The translations under genes and the position numbers were made by a program. A stretch of DNA of 64,000 nucleotides, taken from assembly GCF_024868665.1 (NCBI RefSeq), contig NC_079898.1, positions 25,905,358 through 25,969,357 on the forward strand, in the 5' to 3' direction. How positions within the stretch are numbered: the first letter of the stretch is position 1; each line of letters begins with the position of its first letter. Shown here piece after piece: positions 32,454-44,560 of the stretch. The notes below the pieces were generated by a model. It ran no database searches and was not told the DNA's origin. It saw nothing but the letters and a program-made list of their open reading frames with translations. This DNA is from Triplophysa rosa (Eukaryota; Chordata; Actinopteri; Cypriniformes; Nemacheilidae).

Positions 32454-32819
32454 TTAAAGTCCCAGTGAAATTAAAACATTACAATGCCTATTTTTTCATG
32501 AAATATTGCAGCGTTTTTTGTAAATAGTTTATCAATGGGGGTCATTCTTTTTTTGTAATCGTGTCCTCTCATAATCTTCAGTTAAAATCTGAAAATGCAC
32601 TTCTGACTATCCATCTTAGATGACGTATGCTTAGACGGCTTGGGCGGAGCATCCATTAACTCCTCCCCTTCAACTGTCAGTCTGCTGCCAGTTCCATTTC
32701 AAAATGTTTTTATACATCCAATCAAATCGCAGAGAAAGACGAAAGCCACGCCCACTATTTTTCTCATTAGAAATACGGAAGTAAAAACGATCGCAACTTT
32801 CGGTTCACGGGGACTTTAA
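32454..32819 (+). mobile_element. TTAA-type MITE, copy 2
   Basis: Starts TTAAAGTCCCAGTGAAATTA and ends CACGGGGACTTTAA, with TTAA at both edges (32454-32457, 32816-32819). Shares the gacggcttgggcggagcatc core with copies 1 and 3. piggyBac-like by target site only; no transposase in the window. Confidence 0.82.
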
Positions 32820-33318
32820 TGTATTTGATTAAAGATTACAAGTGCAAATGAATTTTACAGTAATAATGATGGGCATGGATAAATCATTTATAATAATCAC
32901 TGCAACGCTGTGTAAGAAAATTAGTATTATCATTTTTAATTGCACGGTGACTTTAAGACTTAATTGGCCCACTTTTCATTTTTTGAAAGTCTATTTTTAA
33001 GTGTAACCGCAGTAAACTTTGAGTACATCACAAGTTTATAAGTACAGTATGTAGTCCTGAGACGTATGTAAAGTATATTTGTGAGAAGAACAAAAGATAG
33101 CGTAAAATAATTGTATTTTTTTTGTTTAAAATAAATATACTAGTAGCACACTTGAATAAACGTCTTTTTTGTAAGAGTGGGATGCAAATGTTTGCTCTCT
33201 GATGGATGACTGTAAATCTTCCAGTTAAAATGAGCTTCACTAAAGATGTTCTCTAAGAACGTTCGCATCACAAAGAGAGTCCAGAACTGTCCGTCACTCG
33301 TACACAATGAGTCGTGAG

Positions 33319-33752
33319 CAGTGTTGGGCAAGTTACTCTGAAAAAGTAATGAATTACTAGTTACTAATTACATATTCAATAGTGTAATAAGATTACTGTA
33401 CGAATTACTCTCTCCAAAAAGTATTTAGTTACTTATTATTAATTACTTTCTATATCCTACATCAACCTTGATTAGTTAAGTTAATCAAGGATAGACATGA
33501 AAGGGCTCTTTTAATTCATTCAAATAAATAATATAAAACTACATAAAGTAGTATTATTAACTGACCAAAGTATTACAAATGTGAGAATTATACATTAAAG
33601 CAAGAATTTTAAAGTTCAACTTTGAATTTTGATGTTAATTCCACTATTGCACACACACATATTACACAAAGTATTTAGTTTAATTTCATCAGAAGTAACT
33701 GTAATTCAATTACAGTAACTAATTACTTAGTAACTAGTTCCAGCCAACACTG
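33319..33752. mobile_element. hAT-type element with CAGTGTTGG ends
   Basis: Left CAGTGTTGGGCAAGTTACT and right AGTAACTAGTTCCAGCCAACACTG are inverted. Flanks gtcgtgag and gtcgttgag look like an 8-bp duplication altered by one base. The interior is rich in 'attac/gtaat' words, typical of this common fish element. Confidence 0.75.
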
Positions 33753-34678
33753 GTCGTTGAGCATTGGTAGAGCAGTTTTGCAGACGTGCGAGAAGGTTTT
33801 GTTTTCATATCAGCGTGCAGCAGGATAAAATAAGCCCTTTATGAAGGCATGTACCCCACACTAGTGTACCATTTACAGTAAGTGCAGAACGTCAGATGTG
33901 ATGGCGTAAACCGCTGGCTCCAGGGACCATGATGCAGCGAGGCATTGCGTGGGGGTGTGTGGGCTGCTATGACAGATATGACTCAGCAATCTTACCCAGC
34001 AAAAAAAAAGAAACAAAAAAAATGTAATTAGTCGTTTAATCTTGATCTGGAGCGTGGTAACTTTCTCAAAGCCTGACAGAGTTAAAACAATAGCGTTTGA
34101 ACTGTGAAGTGAGAAGGAGCTTTTGTTGCGTGTGTTTTTTGTTTTTCTGACAGAATGGCTGAGGGGTAAGATATATATTTTGATGTATGCATTGACATGT
34201 ATGCGGGGTTGTTTTTACATCTTTTTGAGATGATGTAGCATTCTTGCAGACTGTTCCTGTTTCTCAGTGGTGGTGGGGGTGTTAATGCAGGTGTACCTTC
34301 TGAAATTAATGCTTAATGTTTGTCATGAAAACTGATACGCGGCATTTTTCGTTCTCTATGGCGAATATTGCATTTGCAGAAAGTAGTGCTGTATGTGTGA
34401 CTTGACCTCATTTACTTTTATGTTGTCATGGTTGCTGATGTAAATACTGAAGAGGAAATGATATATAAAGATGACTTTAGTATAAATGTTAGGGTGTAAG
34501 TGTATGTTTTCACTTGACATAAAGGACCACATCATTTTATTCATTGACCTCACTTCTAGATGTTGCACACGTCATTTGGTGACCATAATTGACCGCTTTT
34601 GTAACTTATGATATTATAGTATGATGATATCGCACAAAAGAAGGACTCAATTATTAATATTAAATGTAAAATAATCTC
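33753..34678. other. intergenic, no gene or repeat recognised
   Basis: AT-rich unique sequence including an A-run near 34006-34020. No splice-bounded open frame worth calling. Confidence 0.45.
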
Positions 34679-35051
34679 TTAAAGTCCCAGTGAAATAAAA
34701 AATGACGATGCCTATTTGTTCATGAAATATTGCTAATAGTTTATCAATGTGGCTCATTCTCTTTGTGTGCCCTCATAATCTTTAATTAAAATCTGATAAT
34801 GCACTTCCGTCCTGTAATGACTATTCATCTTAGATGACGTATGTTAGACGGCTTGGGCGGAGCATCTGTTAACTCCTCCCCTTCAAACCCATTTCAAAAT
34901 GCAACGGCTGTTTTTATACATTCAGTCAAACCACAGAGAAAGACGAAAGCCACGCCCACTATTTTTCTCATTCGAAATTCCATTTCACTCGGAAATGCGT
35001 CAAAATACGGAAGTAAAAACGATCGCAAATTCTTATTCACGGGGACTTTAA
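34679..35051 (+). mobile_element. TTAA-type MITE, copy 3
   Basis: TTAA at 34679-34682 begins TTAAAGTCCCAGTGAAATAA; the end is CACGGGGACTTTAA with TTAA at 35048-35051. It lacks the 'tgtcagtctgctgccagtt' part present in copies 1 and 2, an internal deletion. Confidence 0.82.
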
Positions 35052-35071
35052 CACACTGTGCAGCATCAGTC

Positions 35072-35409
35072 TTTAAGGGACAGTTCATCTAAAAATGAAA
35101 ATTCTGTCATCATTTACTCACCCTCAAGTTCTGACGAACACAAAGAAAGATATTTGGAAGAATGTTAGCAACTGACATTTCTGGGACATCATTGTATCCT
35201 TTTTTTGTTCTGTTGAGCAAAAAGAAGATATTTTGAGGAATGTAGGAAAGAAAACAGTTCTGGGGCACCTTTGACTTCCATTTTAATTTTTCCTACTATT
35301 GTAGTCAATGGGGTCCCAGAAATGTCAGTTGCTAACATTCTTCCAAATATCTTTCTTTGTGTTCATCAGAACTTGAGGGTGAGTAAATGATGACAGAATT
35401 TTCCCTTAA
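35072..35409. mobile_element. 'GTTCAYCC' palindromic element
   Basis: Left ttaagggacagttcatctaa and right gatgacagaattttccctta; arms share acacaaagaaagatatttgg and its complement. Inserted 20 bases after the TTAA element. Confidence 0.8.
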
Positions 35410-36008
35410 AAAAGATATTTGAAAGCCACAGTTTACATTTATTTTCTTATGAGATCTTTTTTTTTCTGATGGCAAGTCACATATGCTCATTGTCAGAATC
35501 TGCTGAGGTTTTATTATAAGGTGACGATTTAAACTTTTTTTAATATAGTTTGTACGAGTTGTTGTGATTTCTGGTAAAGGTGACGTTGAGCTGGCGTTAA
35601 TGTCACAGGAAAAGGACGAGTATCAGTTGTTTGAGTAGAATCAGGTGTCAAATGACTCCTAAATTGCCTATTTGATCATCCGAGCTTGGTTTCGGTTCGA
35701 TTTACCGTCATACCCAACTAACCGAATTACGAATCGTGCAGTGCTTGTGAAATGGTTTAGTCATTTTAACAGGTGTCTCTTTTTAGTAGTAAGATTCAGC
35801 ACATTTTTTTTAAGGACCGCATGATGTCAGATGCTCAGTAGAGATGTGCGGTCCTCTGACTTTACTGCTTTTAGTTAGCTCGGCACATTTACAAGATTGC
35901 AGATTATAAATGCATATCGCTCCTTCATCTTATGTGTTTGCGGCTGTTATTAGCGTTCACTAGAAATAGACTACATAGAAATGAAGGGTGTTTATTCTCA
36001 TCATGGTT

Positions 36009-36787
36009 AAAGCGAAGTTCATCCAAAAAATGAAAGTTCTCAAGTCAGTTACTTGCCATAGACCTGTATGATTTTGTTTCTTTTATTAAACACAAAATGA
36101 GATGTTTAGGACAGAGCCTTGAACCTGTTTTGTTCCCTAATAAAATGTGAACGCTCTCAAACTCGTCTTTTAAGGATTTTTAAGCCTCATCTCACATGAA
36201 TTCAAAACTATTTCACAAGGTGGTTAATTCATATAAATTCGTACATGTGTATCTTACAATAAACTTATGGTTGATGGAAAAAAAGCAATATTAAAGCCCC
36301 ACCAATAAATGTAATAAATGTAATAAATGAAAGCAGATTGCACTGAATTCATATGAATTAGCACCCTCATAAAATAGTTGTAGTGAGTTTTAGTGATTTG
36401 ACCTTCATTTGGTGTCACGAAGGTGTCCTTATTGTGCCATTTATATAGCACTTTATATATATTTTTTCAAAGCAGCTTCACGGTAATAAACGGCAAACGA
36501 GATACAATTAGAAAATTATAAAAAATAATTTAACAGTTCGTATCCAGTAGTGTCAGTGCAGTCAAATCTGTTATATTAATATTAAGTGTCTGTCTGAATG
36601 TCACATAGATAGCACACAAATTGTGTGGATAACTTCTAGAATGTTTATATAGCGTTTTGTCTTTTTTGTAGCTTGGCAGCCCATCCAGCTCTGATATTCT
36701 GCAATATTTTTTCTATCGTGAAAGAAATGAAGGCATAGACTGAGTAAATGACAGCGGAACGTTCATTTTTGGTGAAGATATCACTTA
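36009..36787. mobile_element. palindromic element split by other repeats
   Basis: Left end aaagcgaagttcatccaaaa (36010) and right end gttcatttttggtgaagata (36761) are the two termini of the 'GTTCACCC' family. Between them lie at least two other repeats: a gaattcatatgaattagc-type inverted sequence (about 36190-36370) and a gcactttatatatattt...caaagcagcttcacgg type (about 36430-36600). This is nested insertion. Confidence 0.5.
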
Positions 36788-39700
36788 AAATAAACATGAT
36801 GAGAAGCAGTCTTTTCTCAAAATATTACAAAGAGCCTATAGACATGTAGTCTTTTTTTCTTTGCATTATTTATTGCAATACCCGTGCTCCTGTTTGTCAC
36901 GATAATCGTATGTGCTTGTGTTTATATGTAAGGAATTGATCAGGGATTAGTAAGTGATATCATGTCGTTTGATTGAGATACAGTTGTCGTGGCGATATTA
37001 AGTCAGTCGTCAGCTGTGAGTCTTGAAGGAAATGGCAGATGTGCTCAAAAAGTGCTTAAATTATTTTGTAGTATTTGTTATTATTGTACATTACAGAGAT
37101 GAATGTCTATCTCGACATGCAAAACTCACTTGAGGTGGCTGTCTTGCTCAGAGTGAAATTTGCTTCTTTGATTGGCCGATCAGTTTGACTCAGACAGTGA
37201 CCACCACACACATGTACAAAAGTCTTCAGTCTTAAAATCAGACGTGACTAAAACAAGAAACCAATGACAGATGCTGCTCACTCAGAAGACTTTTTATGAG
37301 AACAAATTAACCGTCACTTTTACTCTTCAAATCAGTGTTCTCTTTAGCTTATTCATTTTCAAATAAACTAAAGATGTTCTTTAGCTTGGTAAATATAGAG
37401 TATAATATATACTGTATGTGTGTGGAGGCAGAGAGATGGATGAACAGAGTTGGAGATGATGAAAGACAGATGGATGATATGATTAGTAATTTGAAATGAA
37501 TCGTAATTTGGAATTTGTTTGCACAATTCTGTTTACTATCATGAAAGCAAGACTTGTTTAGTTTTGATTACACAAGGCTGTAAAGAAAGCTGTTGACACT
37601 GTATGATGTGACGTGTATGAACGGCAGTAGCAGTGCCGCTTTCTGCCGGTGGGTGGCGCCACACGCACGCTGAAGCTGCTGCTCTGTTTCGACGTAACAG
37701 TCGCTCTCCGCATTGGCACAGATGAGTCATTTCTCGTCATTTTGAAACAAAGAAAACTCTCTTAATATTATAGTTTCATTTACAAAAGTCCAACCTTAAC
37801 CACTTCGAAAAATCTCAGAAGTTGCGCTGTGATAATGGTCATAAACACACGGAGCTCTGCGGTGAATAAACGCAATGTTTCCATCGCTCATGACTTTCAT
37901 GATAAATTACTCATAAAAGCCGAATAGTGCGATGCTTTCTGTGGGATTTCAATGAGGTCGATGAAAATGTTAGAATTCATGTGGCTTTGATAAGAGCTGT
38001 TGCTTTATAAGAACTACAATAAATCGTACTGTAAGTTAGGCTACTCACCTTATTTTATTAATTAAGCATATTTGTTGACTTTGCGTCTCATTGCCTTTTA
38101 ATATTCTGTCATATAATTAGGCCGGTGTTTTATTTGCAATCCACTTTTAAAGTGTTGGGCTATTTTTAAACATGAACATGATGCAATTGTTTGGCATAGA
38201 TTTAGGCAACTTGTGTAAATGAATAACAGAACAATTGTGGTGTATTTTCACAAGTTGTCATTTGAACTTTTTTACACCAAAATATCATAAATACAATTAG
38301 AATAAATTCTAATGCAGAGATGACCTTTTTATTTAAAGAAGGTTTTGTCGTGTGAAACAAAATGACAGGTCTATAGTTGCTTTGTTAAAAGATGTGAAAA
38401 TGTGCCTTTTTTACATTAAGCACTTAAGTTCCTGAGCTGACATGATGTAATATAATATAATTAAAGACTTAAACTGAATATGATTTATTTTCACGATCAG
38501 TGTTTGTTTTCTTAAATTCACCTCAATGTCTGTAATGTGTCTGCCACAGACTGGACACCTAAATAAAAGATTTAATGTTTGATGCAAAATAAATACTGTT
38601 TAAAAATAAATATCATTCTTGAAACAGACAATGCTATACGTTTGTGAAAATGTTAATTACGTGATGATTCATAAATATAATTATGACATTTTTTAACAGA
38701 CAGTTTTGTCTGCATCAGGTGCTGAATAAACAATACGTGTTTCTGAAAATGTCCCTAAAGTAGTGTAAAGAGATAACAAATACAGATTGTAAATTCGGTC
38801 ATTTTAGGAAATTATAAATGGTCTAAAAATGTGTGCATGTGCCAAATTCAGAAAAACAAACATTTTCAAAGCACCGATCGATGTTTTTTTATGAGAATGA
38901 CCTCACTGACATTTCTGACTTTCACACACATTGGGCGTCAGAAACAGTTTCAAGATCCTTAATCCTTTCAACACACGCACGCACACACACACACACGCAC
39001 GTGTAAAACAGTTACCAAATCAGATCGAATACAGTCACATCAGAAATGAGTTTACTTGCATTTCCATCATATTATATATGTTGATGTAATGGACTGCATT
39101 TTGCAATCTGCTATTTTTTTCTTGAAATCTGATTTGATGAACATTTGAAATCAGAAGTGAGATTAATGAGATACATTTACCTTTTACCTTCCTTTGTTCA
39201 CGCACATCTGCCGTGTGCTGTTTTCATGTTTGTCATCACACCCGATGAAGTGTGTGCTTTTTTCTCATTTGATCTTTGCTCATTATTTACTTTTGTTAAC
39301 TTGAAATCATGGGATTGTGAAACGTTTCTTTTTTCAAGTGCGTGTAGGCTGTAGCCTTTGAAAAGGGAATTCTAGTTCACACACTGTGGGTGGACAAAGA
39401 TAATAATGTGTAATGTGCCATTGCAGACATCAAGGGCGTAGTGTTCCGTTTAAGACGGGCTGTATAAATATTTCAATATGTGAGCGAGAATTAGAAAAAG
39501 CCATAGTTTGATAAGAGATGAGTATCAGATTGACTATTTCGGTATTACTCAGTGGAAACGGAGGCCGGGTTTGTAAGTCTGTCTGCTTCTCATCTCATTC
39601 GGTTTGTCTGTCTTATGGAAGATTTGAAGTCACTGTCTGGTACCTGTGTTGTGTCCGGTGTGTTCACATTTGTGTCTGTAGTGCTGGTGAGTTGTTTGCA

Positions 39701-40041
39701 TTCTGGGCTTCTTTAAGTTCTCTGATGGATGAAGATGGATGAATTTAGGGATGCTGTGAGGAAAGTTGGGTTTGAGATTTGTGGGCGTCTGTATTGTGTG
39801 TGTGTGAGTGTTTATGTTGTAGGGCGTGTGGACACACGTGATTTGTGTGCGTGTTGAGTTTAAAGGAAGCGCTTTGACAGACGTTCTCTTTGTTCTGATT
39901 TATTGCCAAAACATGGATTTGACTCATTCTGGTTTGTAGAGACTATAAAGCTGTGCTTCACTGTCACTTATATGATTTAAGATATGACTGCGTATTTTAA
40001 CCAAGTACCAAAATAATTCTAGTCTAAATTTAGTCATGAAC
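36788..40041. other. intergenic, largely unique AT-rich sequence
   Basis: No gene supported. An AC microsatellite is at about 38973-39000. Open frames such as 39145-39354 and 39518-39742 have no recognisable protein and mostly reflect T- or TG-rich composition. Confidence 0.5.
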
Positions 40042-40289
40042 ACACTCTTGAAAATAAAGGTGCTTCAAAAGGTTCTTCGATGCCATGGAAGACATTTTGC
40101 CTAAATGGTTCCATAAAGAACCTTTAACATCCGAAGAACCTTTGTGTTTCTCAAAAGGTTCTTTGTGGTGAAAAAAGGTTCTTGAGATTATAAAAAAGTA
40201 AGAAAGAGATGGTTCTTTGTGGATGCAAAAATGGTTCTTCTATGGCATCGTTGTGAAGAACCTTTTAAGCACCTTTATTTTTAAGAGGG
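40042..40289. mobile_element. 'ACACTCTTGAAAATAAAGGTGC' MITE
   Basis: Left cactcttgaaaataaaggtg and right cacctttatttttaagaggg are inverted. The inside carries repeated ggttcttc/gaagaacc words. A widely dispersed fish MITE form. Confidence 0.82.
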
Positions 40290-40785
40290 CATGCCAACAA
40301 TATTCACGATTATTGACATAGAAAGATTGGTTTTGGTTTTTAAACGTCCAACGCAAATTGTATACCAATCCGTGTTTGTCCGCACTATATTTAATGTCGT
40401 CTGGGGCGTATTTACTTTTGCCTCGCATGGTTTTGTTCACGGTTTCTGAGAATGAGGGCATGTCACGCAACTTTTCCATGTTGTCATGTCTTTGATGTCT
40501 ATGTGGAAAGATACGGGAAGTCATTTGTCTATATTTATTAAAGTTGATTTATTTCGTGATCTTACGATTATCTGATCAGTTGCATTTTATTATTGGCATT
40601 CAACCTTGTTTTTCTTCTCTTTGAGGAGAGACGCGTGACGCAGGGCTGTACAGGTCTGAATGAGTCACCAGCAAGACGTCATGGCCTTTCTTCCTTTAAA
40701 CCAGTTGACCAGTTCATCTCATGCACACATTGTCCTTTATTCACGTTTTGATGTACCGCTACAATGTCTTTAGTAATAAAGACAC

Positions 40786-41184
40786 TTAAAGGGACAGTTC
40801 ATCCAAAAATTCTGTCATCATTTACTCACCTCCGAGTTGTTCCAAATCTGTATAAATGTCTTTGTTCTGGTGAACGCAGAGAAAGATGGAAGAATGCTTA
40901 TAACCGGATGGATTTTGCCCCCCGTTGACTCCCATAGTAGGAAAAAACACAATGAAGTGCCCCAGAACTGTTTGCTGTCCTACATTCTTCACAGTGTCTT
41001 CTTTTGTGTTCAACAGAACAAAAACAAAAACAAAAAAAATTGTTCCTACTATGGGAGTCAACGGGGGGCAAAATCTGTCTGGTCATTCTTCCAAATATCT
41101 TTCTCTGTGTTCATCAGAACAAAGACATTTATACAGATCTGGAACAACTCGGAGGTGAGTAAATGATGACAGAATTCCTTTAAA
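40786..41184. mobile_element. 'GTTCAYCC' palindromic element
   Basis: Left ttaaagggacagttcatcca, right aaatgatgacagaattcctt. Inner pairs cccatagtaggaaaaaacac against tgttcctactatgggagtca, and fcaacaga-type centre. Same family as 9598-10211, without the outer arms. Confidence 0.82.
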
Positions 41185-41249
41185 ATAAAAGAATATAGCT
41201 CAAATTTAAAACACGTCACACAGAAAGAAAGATAAAAATCTCCTAGTAT

Positions 41250-41690
41250 TTACTTGATTATCATTTTCTATCCTGTACTGCTGTCCTTCCATCATATGAA
41301 GAAACCCGCTCTATCGTGTACGTTAATGTGCATTTCTCTGTGGCTTGCCAGCTTTGTGAAATGGGTGCCATTGATTCAGGCCTTCCGGCCTTATACCAGT
41401 TAGACGTGACGGTCTCCTCCTTCCACAAAATCCAAATTGCCACGGGCTCCCAAAAGTTTGAATGTGACAGCGAGAGAAAACAAGGATGACACCGCAGCAG
41501 ATAAGAGGCGATTTCAGCGGCCGAAAGGCGAGACGCTGTTAAAGGACCATTGTCAATCGCACACGGCCGAGACAAAGTGAAACTGGAGCAGACTTCCACA
41601 TTAGTTATTTGAAAGCAGCATGATGGCACAATTGTTCTGCTTTGAGCGAGGAAATTGAGCAAGGCCACTGATTTAAAACAGCGTCAGGGA
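41250..41690. other. unique GC-balanced island, possible conserved non-coding element
   Basis: Sequence free of recognised repeats between an element (ends 41184) and the compound MITE at 42055. The minus strand is open for 135 codons (41261-41668), but the predicted peptide is not recognised and has no splice-site frame. High complexity and an unusually long open frame make this a candidate conserved element rather than a gene. Confidence 0.3.
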
Positions 41691-42054
41691 AATACGTAAT
41701 GTTTCTCCTACAGCAGTCTGTGAAAGTCACACCGACTGCACATGTCTTCATCGTGTGAACTGTACACGTTTCATTTTGCGTGTAGTTTATTTCTTCGTTA
41801 TTATCTTGATATCATGCTTGAAATGCATAGATTTTGAGCCTGGTTTTCACAGGCAGGGTCACATATATTCAAATATGACGTCGGTTTAATCCTGTTCGTT
41901 GAATGTAGGTGCTTTTAGACGTTCGCTTAATTCCTTTCATTTTATTTTAAAATTCAGTTTTATCTTTCAGTGACACACCTATTTCATTTTTATTCCTACA
42001 CACAGAAGGTTCAATGTTGTCCATTCTGTACGACAAAAAGTGTTTTTGAAAATT

Positions 42055-43065
42055 GTCCCCTGATGAAAAACAAACTATAGAAACCCAACAGAAACCATTA
42101 CAGAAATTCTAATGGTTGCCATTAAAATGCCATTATGAACCATTAGCTTTTCCATTATAACCATTACAAAATTCTTTTTGTAGTGTGTTTTGGGCATTAT
42201 TCCAATAAAATCCCCTTAAAACCATTATAATGTCTTCAATGGTTTCCCTGCTGAAAAAAAACAATATAAACCATTAAAGAAGTTATAATGGTTTTATTGG
42301 TTTTAAAGGGATTTGTATTGGTTTAAATGGAAACTGTAATGGTTCTACTGGTATGTGATGGATTCTATTGGTGGGATGTTAAATCCTACTGGAATAATGC
42401 CCAAAACACACTACAAAAAGGCATTTTGTAATGTTTTTAATGGAAAAAGCTATGGTTCATAATGGTATTTTATTGTAAACCATTAGAATTTCTGTAATGG
42501 TTTCTATTGTTTTTTTCAGCAGGGTACAAAAAGGAATTTTGTAATGGTTTTACTGGAAAAAGCTACTGGGTTGTAACAGTATTCTAATGGAAACCTTTAG
42601 AATTTCTTTGATGTTTTCTTTTGAGTTTCTATGTTTTTTTCAGCAGGTCATAGAAACCATCACAGAAATTCCAATGGTTTCCAAACTTTCCATTAGAATA
42701 CCCTTACAACCCAATACTTTTACCATTTAAAACCATTACAAAATTCCTTTTGTAGTGTGTTATTTCAGAGGGATTTAACATCCCACCAATAGAATCCATC
42801 ACGTACCAATAGACACAATTGCAGTTTCCATTAAAACCAATACAATTCCCATTACAACCATTACAACTTCTTTAGTGGTTTCTATTGGTTTTCAGCTGGA
42901 GATTACCCTGCTAAGGGTATTAAAAAATATTTAAAAAGTTATATCCTAAAATAAATTTCGTAATAGTTTTAATTGAAAAGCAACTGGTTCGTAATGGTAT
43001 CCTAATGGAACCCATTAGAATTTCCGTAATGGTTTCTATTGTTTTCAACAGCGTTGCATTTTAAA
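42055..43065. mobile_element. compound of 'CAGCAGGG...CCATTAGAATTTC' inverted-repeat elements
   Basis: The motif aaaccattacagaaattcta and its complement recur at about 42096, 42480, 42655 and 43012; the termini cctgctgaaaaa/tttttcagcaggg occur near 42248, 42515 and 42640. At least two related MITE copies are arranged head-to-head or nested, giving a 1-kb stretch that is almost all inverted repeat. Confidence 0.68.
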
Positions 43066-43434
43066 AATGGTGTTCGATATCATTCTGTGAAGTCATTATT
43101 GTGTATCACATCGTGAGTTGTGTTGTTACACGCGTGCATTGTTGTGTCGGCATCTGTTTGTCATTTGTAATTCCCTCACTGTAAGCTGTTGGGAAGCACG
43201 ACCTGTTTCACCCGCGACCTTTAACCTTTGATTCGTTTCCTCCGAAGAGCAGCTGCAGTAGTCTTGCCGTCGTATTTTGCGCAGAACCGACCGTTCTTCG
43301 TGTTTGCACAAAGCTGCAGTGCCATTTTATTGATTCACACGATATTAACAAGTGCATTCTGGAATCGTTTAGAAGAGAAGAAATCACGGGCTGTTGTAAT
43401 GCACGCACACTCTGCTCTGACAAGAGTGAGGAAG

Positions 43435-43436
<2 letters not shown>

Positions 43437-43496
<60 letters not shown>
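43437..43496 (+). repeat. (GA)30 microsatellite
   Basis: Uninterrupted GA for 60 bases. Long 'SLSLSL/RERERE' reading frames across it are artefacts of the repeat. Confidence 0.98.
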
Positions 43497-43499
<3 letters not shown>

Positions 43500-43571
43500 G
43501 CAGTGATTTCTGAACACCAATAAAAATCATCTTTAACAAAGAGGCACAGACTTAACGCAGCTATTCTATAA

Positions 43572-43578
<7 letters not shown>

Positions 43579-43625
<47 letters not shown>
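43579..43625 (+). repeat. (GA)n microsatellite, second tract
   Basis: About 47 bases of pure GA, 82 bases after the first tract. A CT tract in the opposite sense follows at 43765-43791. Confidence 0.97.
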
Positions 43626-43628
<3 letters not shown>

Positions 43629-44524
43629 TGGGCTGCGTGGGGTGGTTTTGAATGCACAGATGGCACCAAGCAAAAGCATAGGATGTTTAAATGTCAGCCT
43701 AAAATACCATATCCTCCACAAAATATTGTACAGTGTCTGCCTAAATAAATCGTGACTTTTTCTTTTCTCTCTCTCTATCTCTCTCTCTCTCGTTTGGGTG
43801 AAAACCACAAGCCTTTTCAGTTTTGTTTTTCAGGCGTAATTTGGTTTATCGTTAAGTTCATCATCTTTGTGTTAAGACAAACATTCCAGGAACCTCCACC
43901 GAGCGTTATTCAGAAAGCCCGTCGCGAGTCCCGGCTCTGTGTTGGGTTCTGAAACACACGTGCGTCCACGTAACCTCACGGCTATCAGTTTACAGGCCAT
44001 TCTTCTGGTTTATTCCTTTTATTGTTCGTGGTTTCAGTGTTGTGCACGTATTGTAACACAAATAACATTACATTGCAAACACATTTCTGCTTGTATCACA
44101 TTTAATAAGACGATTTGATTTGTGAACTTTAGGTTTTAATGCTTGAACATTTGTCAGACATTTGTATGATTTAAAGCTTGCAATGCTTTTAATTCAAAAT
44201 GTGCCTATTTTGTATGTTCCCTATTTGAATTCGAAGCTAAATTGTGCACAGTGTTGTATAACTAGAATTACATTGTGATTATAACTTAATTCACGAGATT
44301 TATATAGAAATTACCAATGACCCAGAATTAGTGGTGTTGAATACAGAATTTATGTTTTCTACAATACAATTATTACCTTGGGATAAATCATAATGCAGTT
44401 TGTTTACATTTGTTTGGGACTATTTTATTTCTGGACACAATGATTTTTAGAAGGACTTTGTCGATAAAAGCTATAAATGTGATGGCCATCTCTGATGCAA
44501 AAACAGGTTTGTTTGGAGATTCAG

Positions 44525-44560
<36 letters not shown>

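Noticed and set aside
43208..43669. 153-codon minus-strand frame rich in SLSLSL, and plus-strand frames rich in RERERE
   Set aside because: They are readings of the (GA)n microsatellites, not genes.
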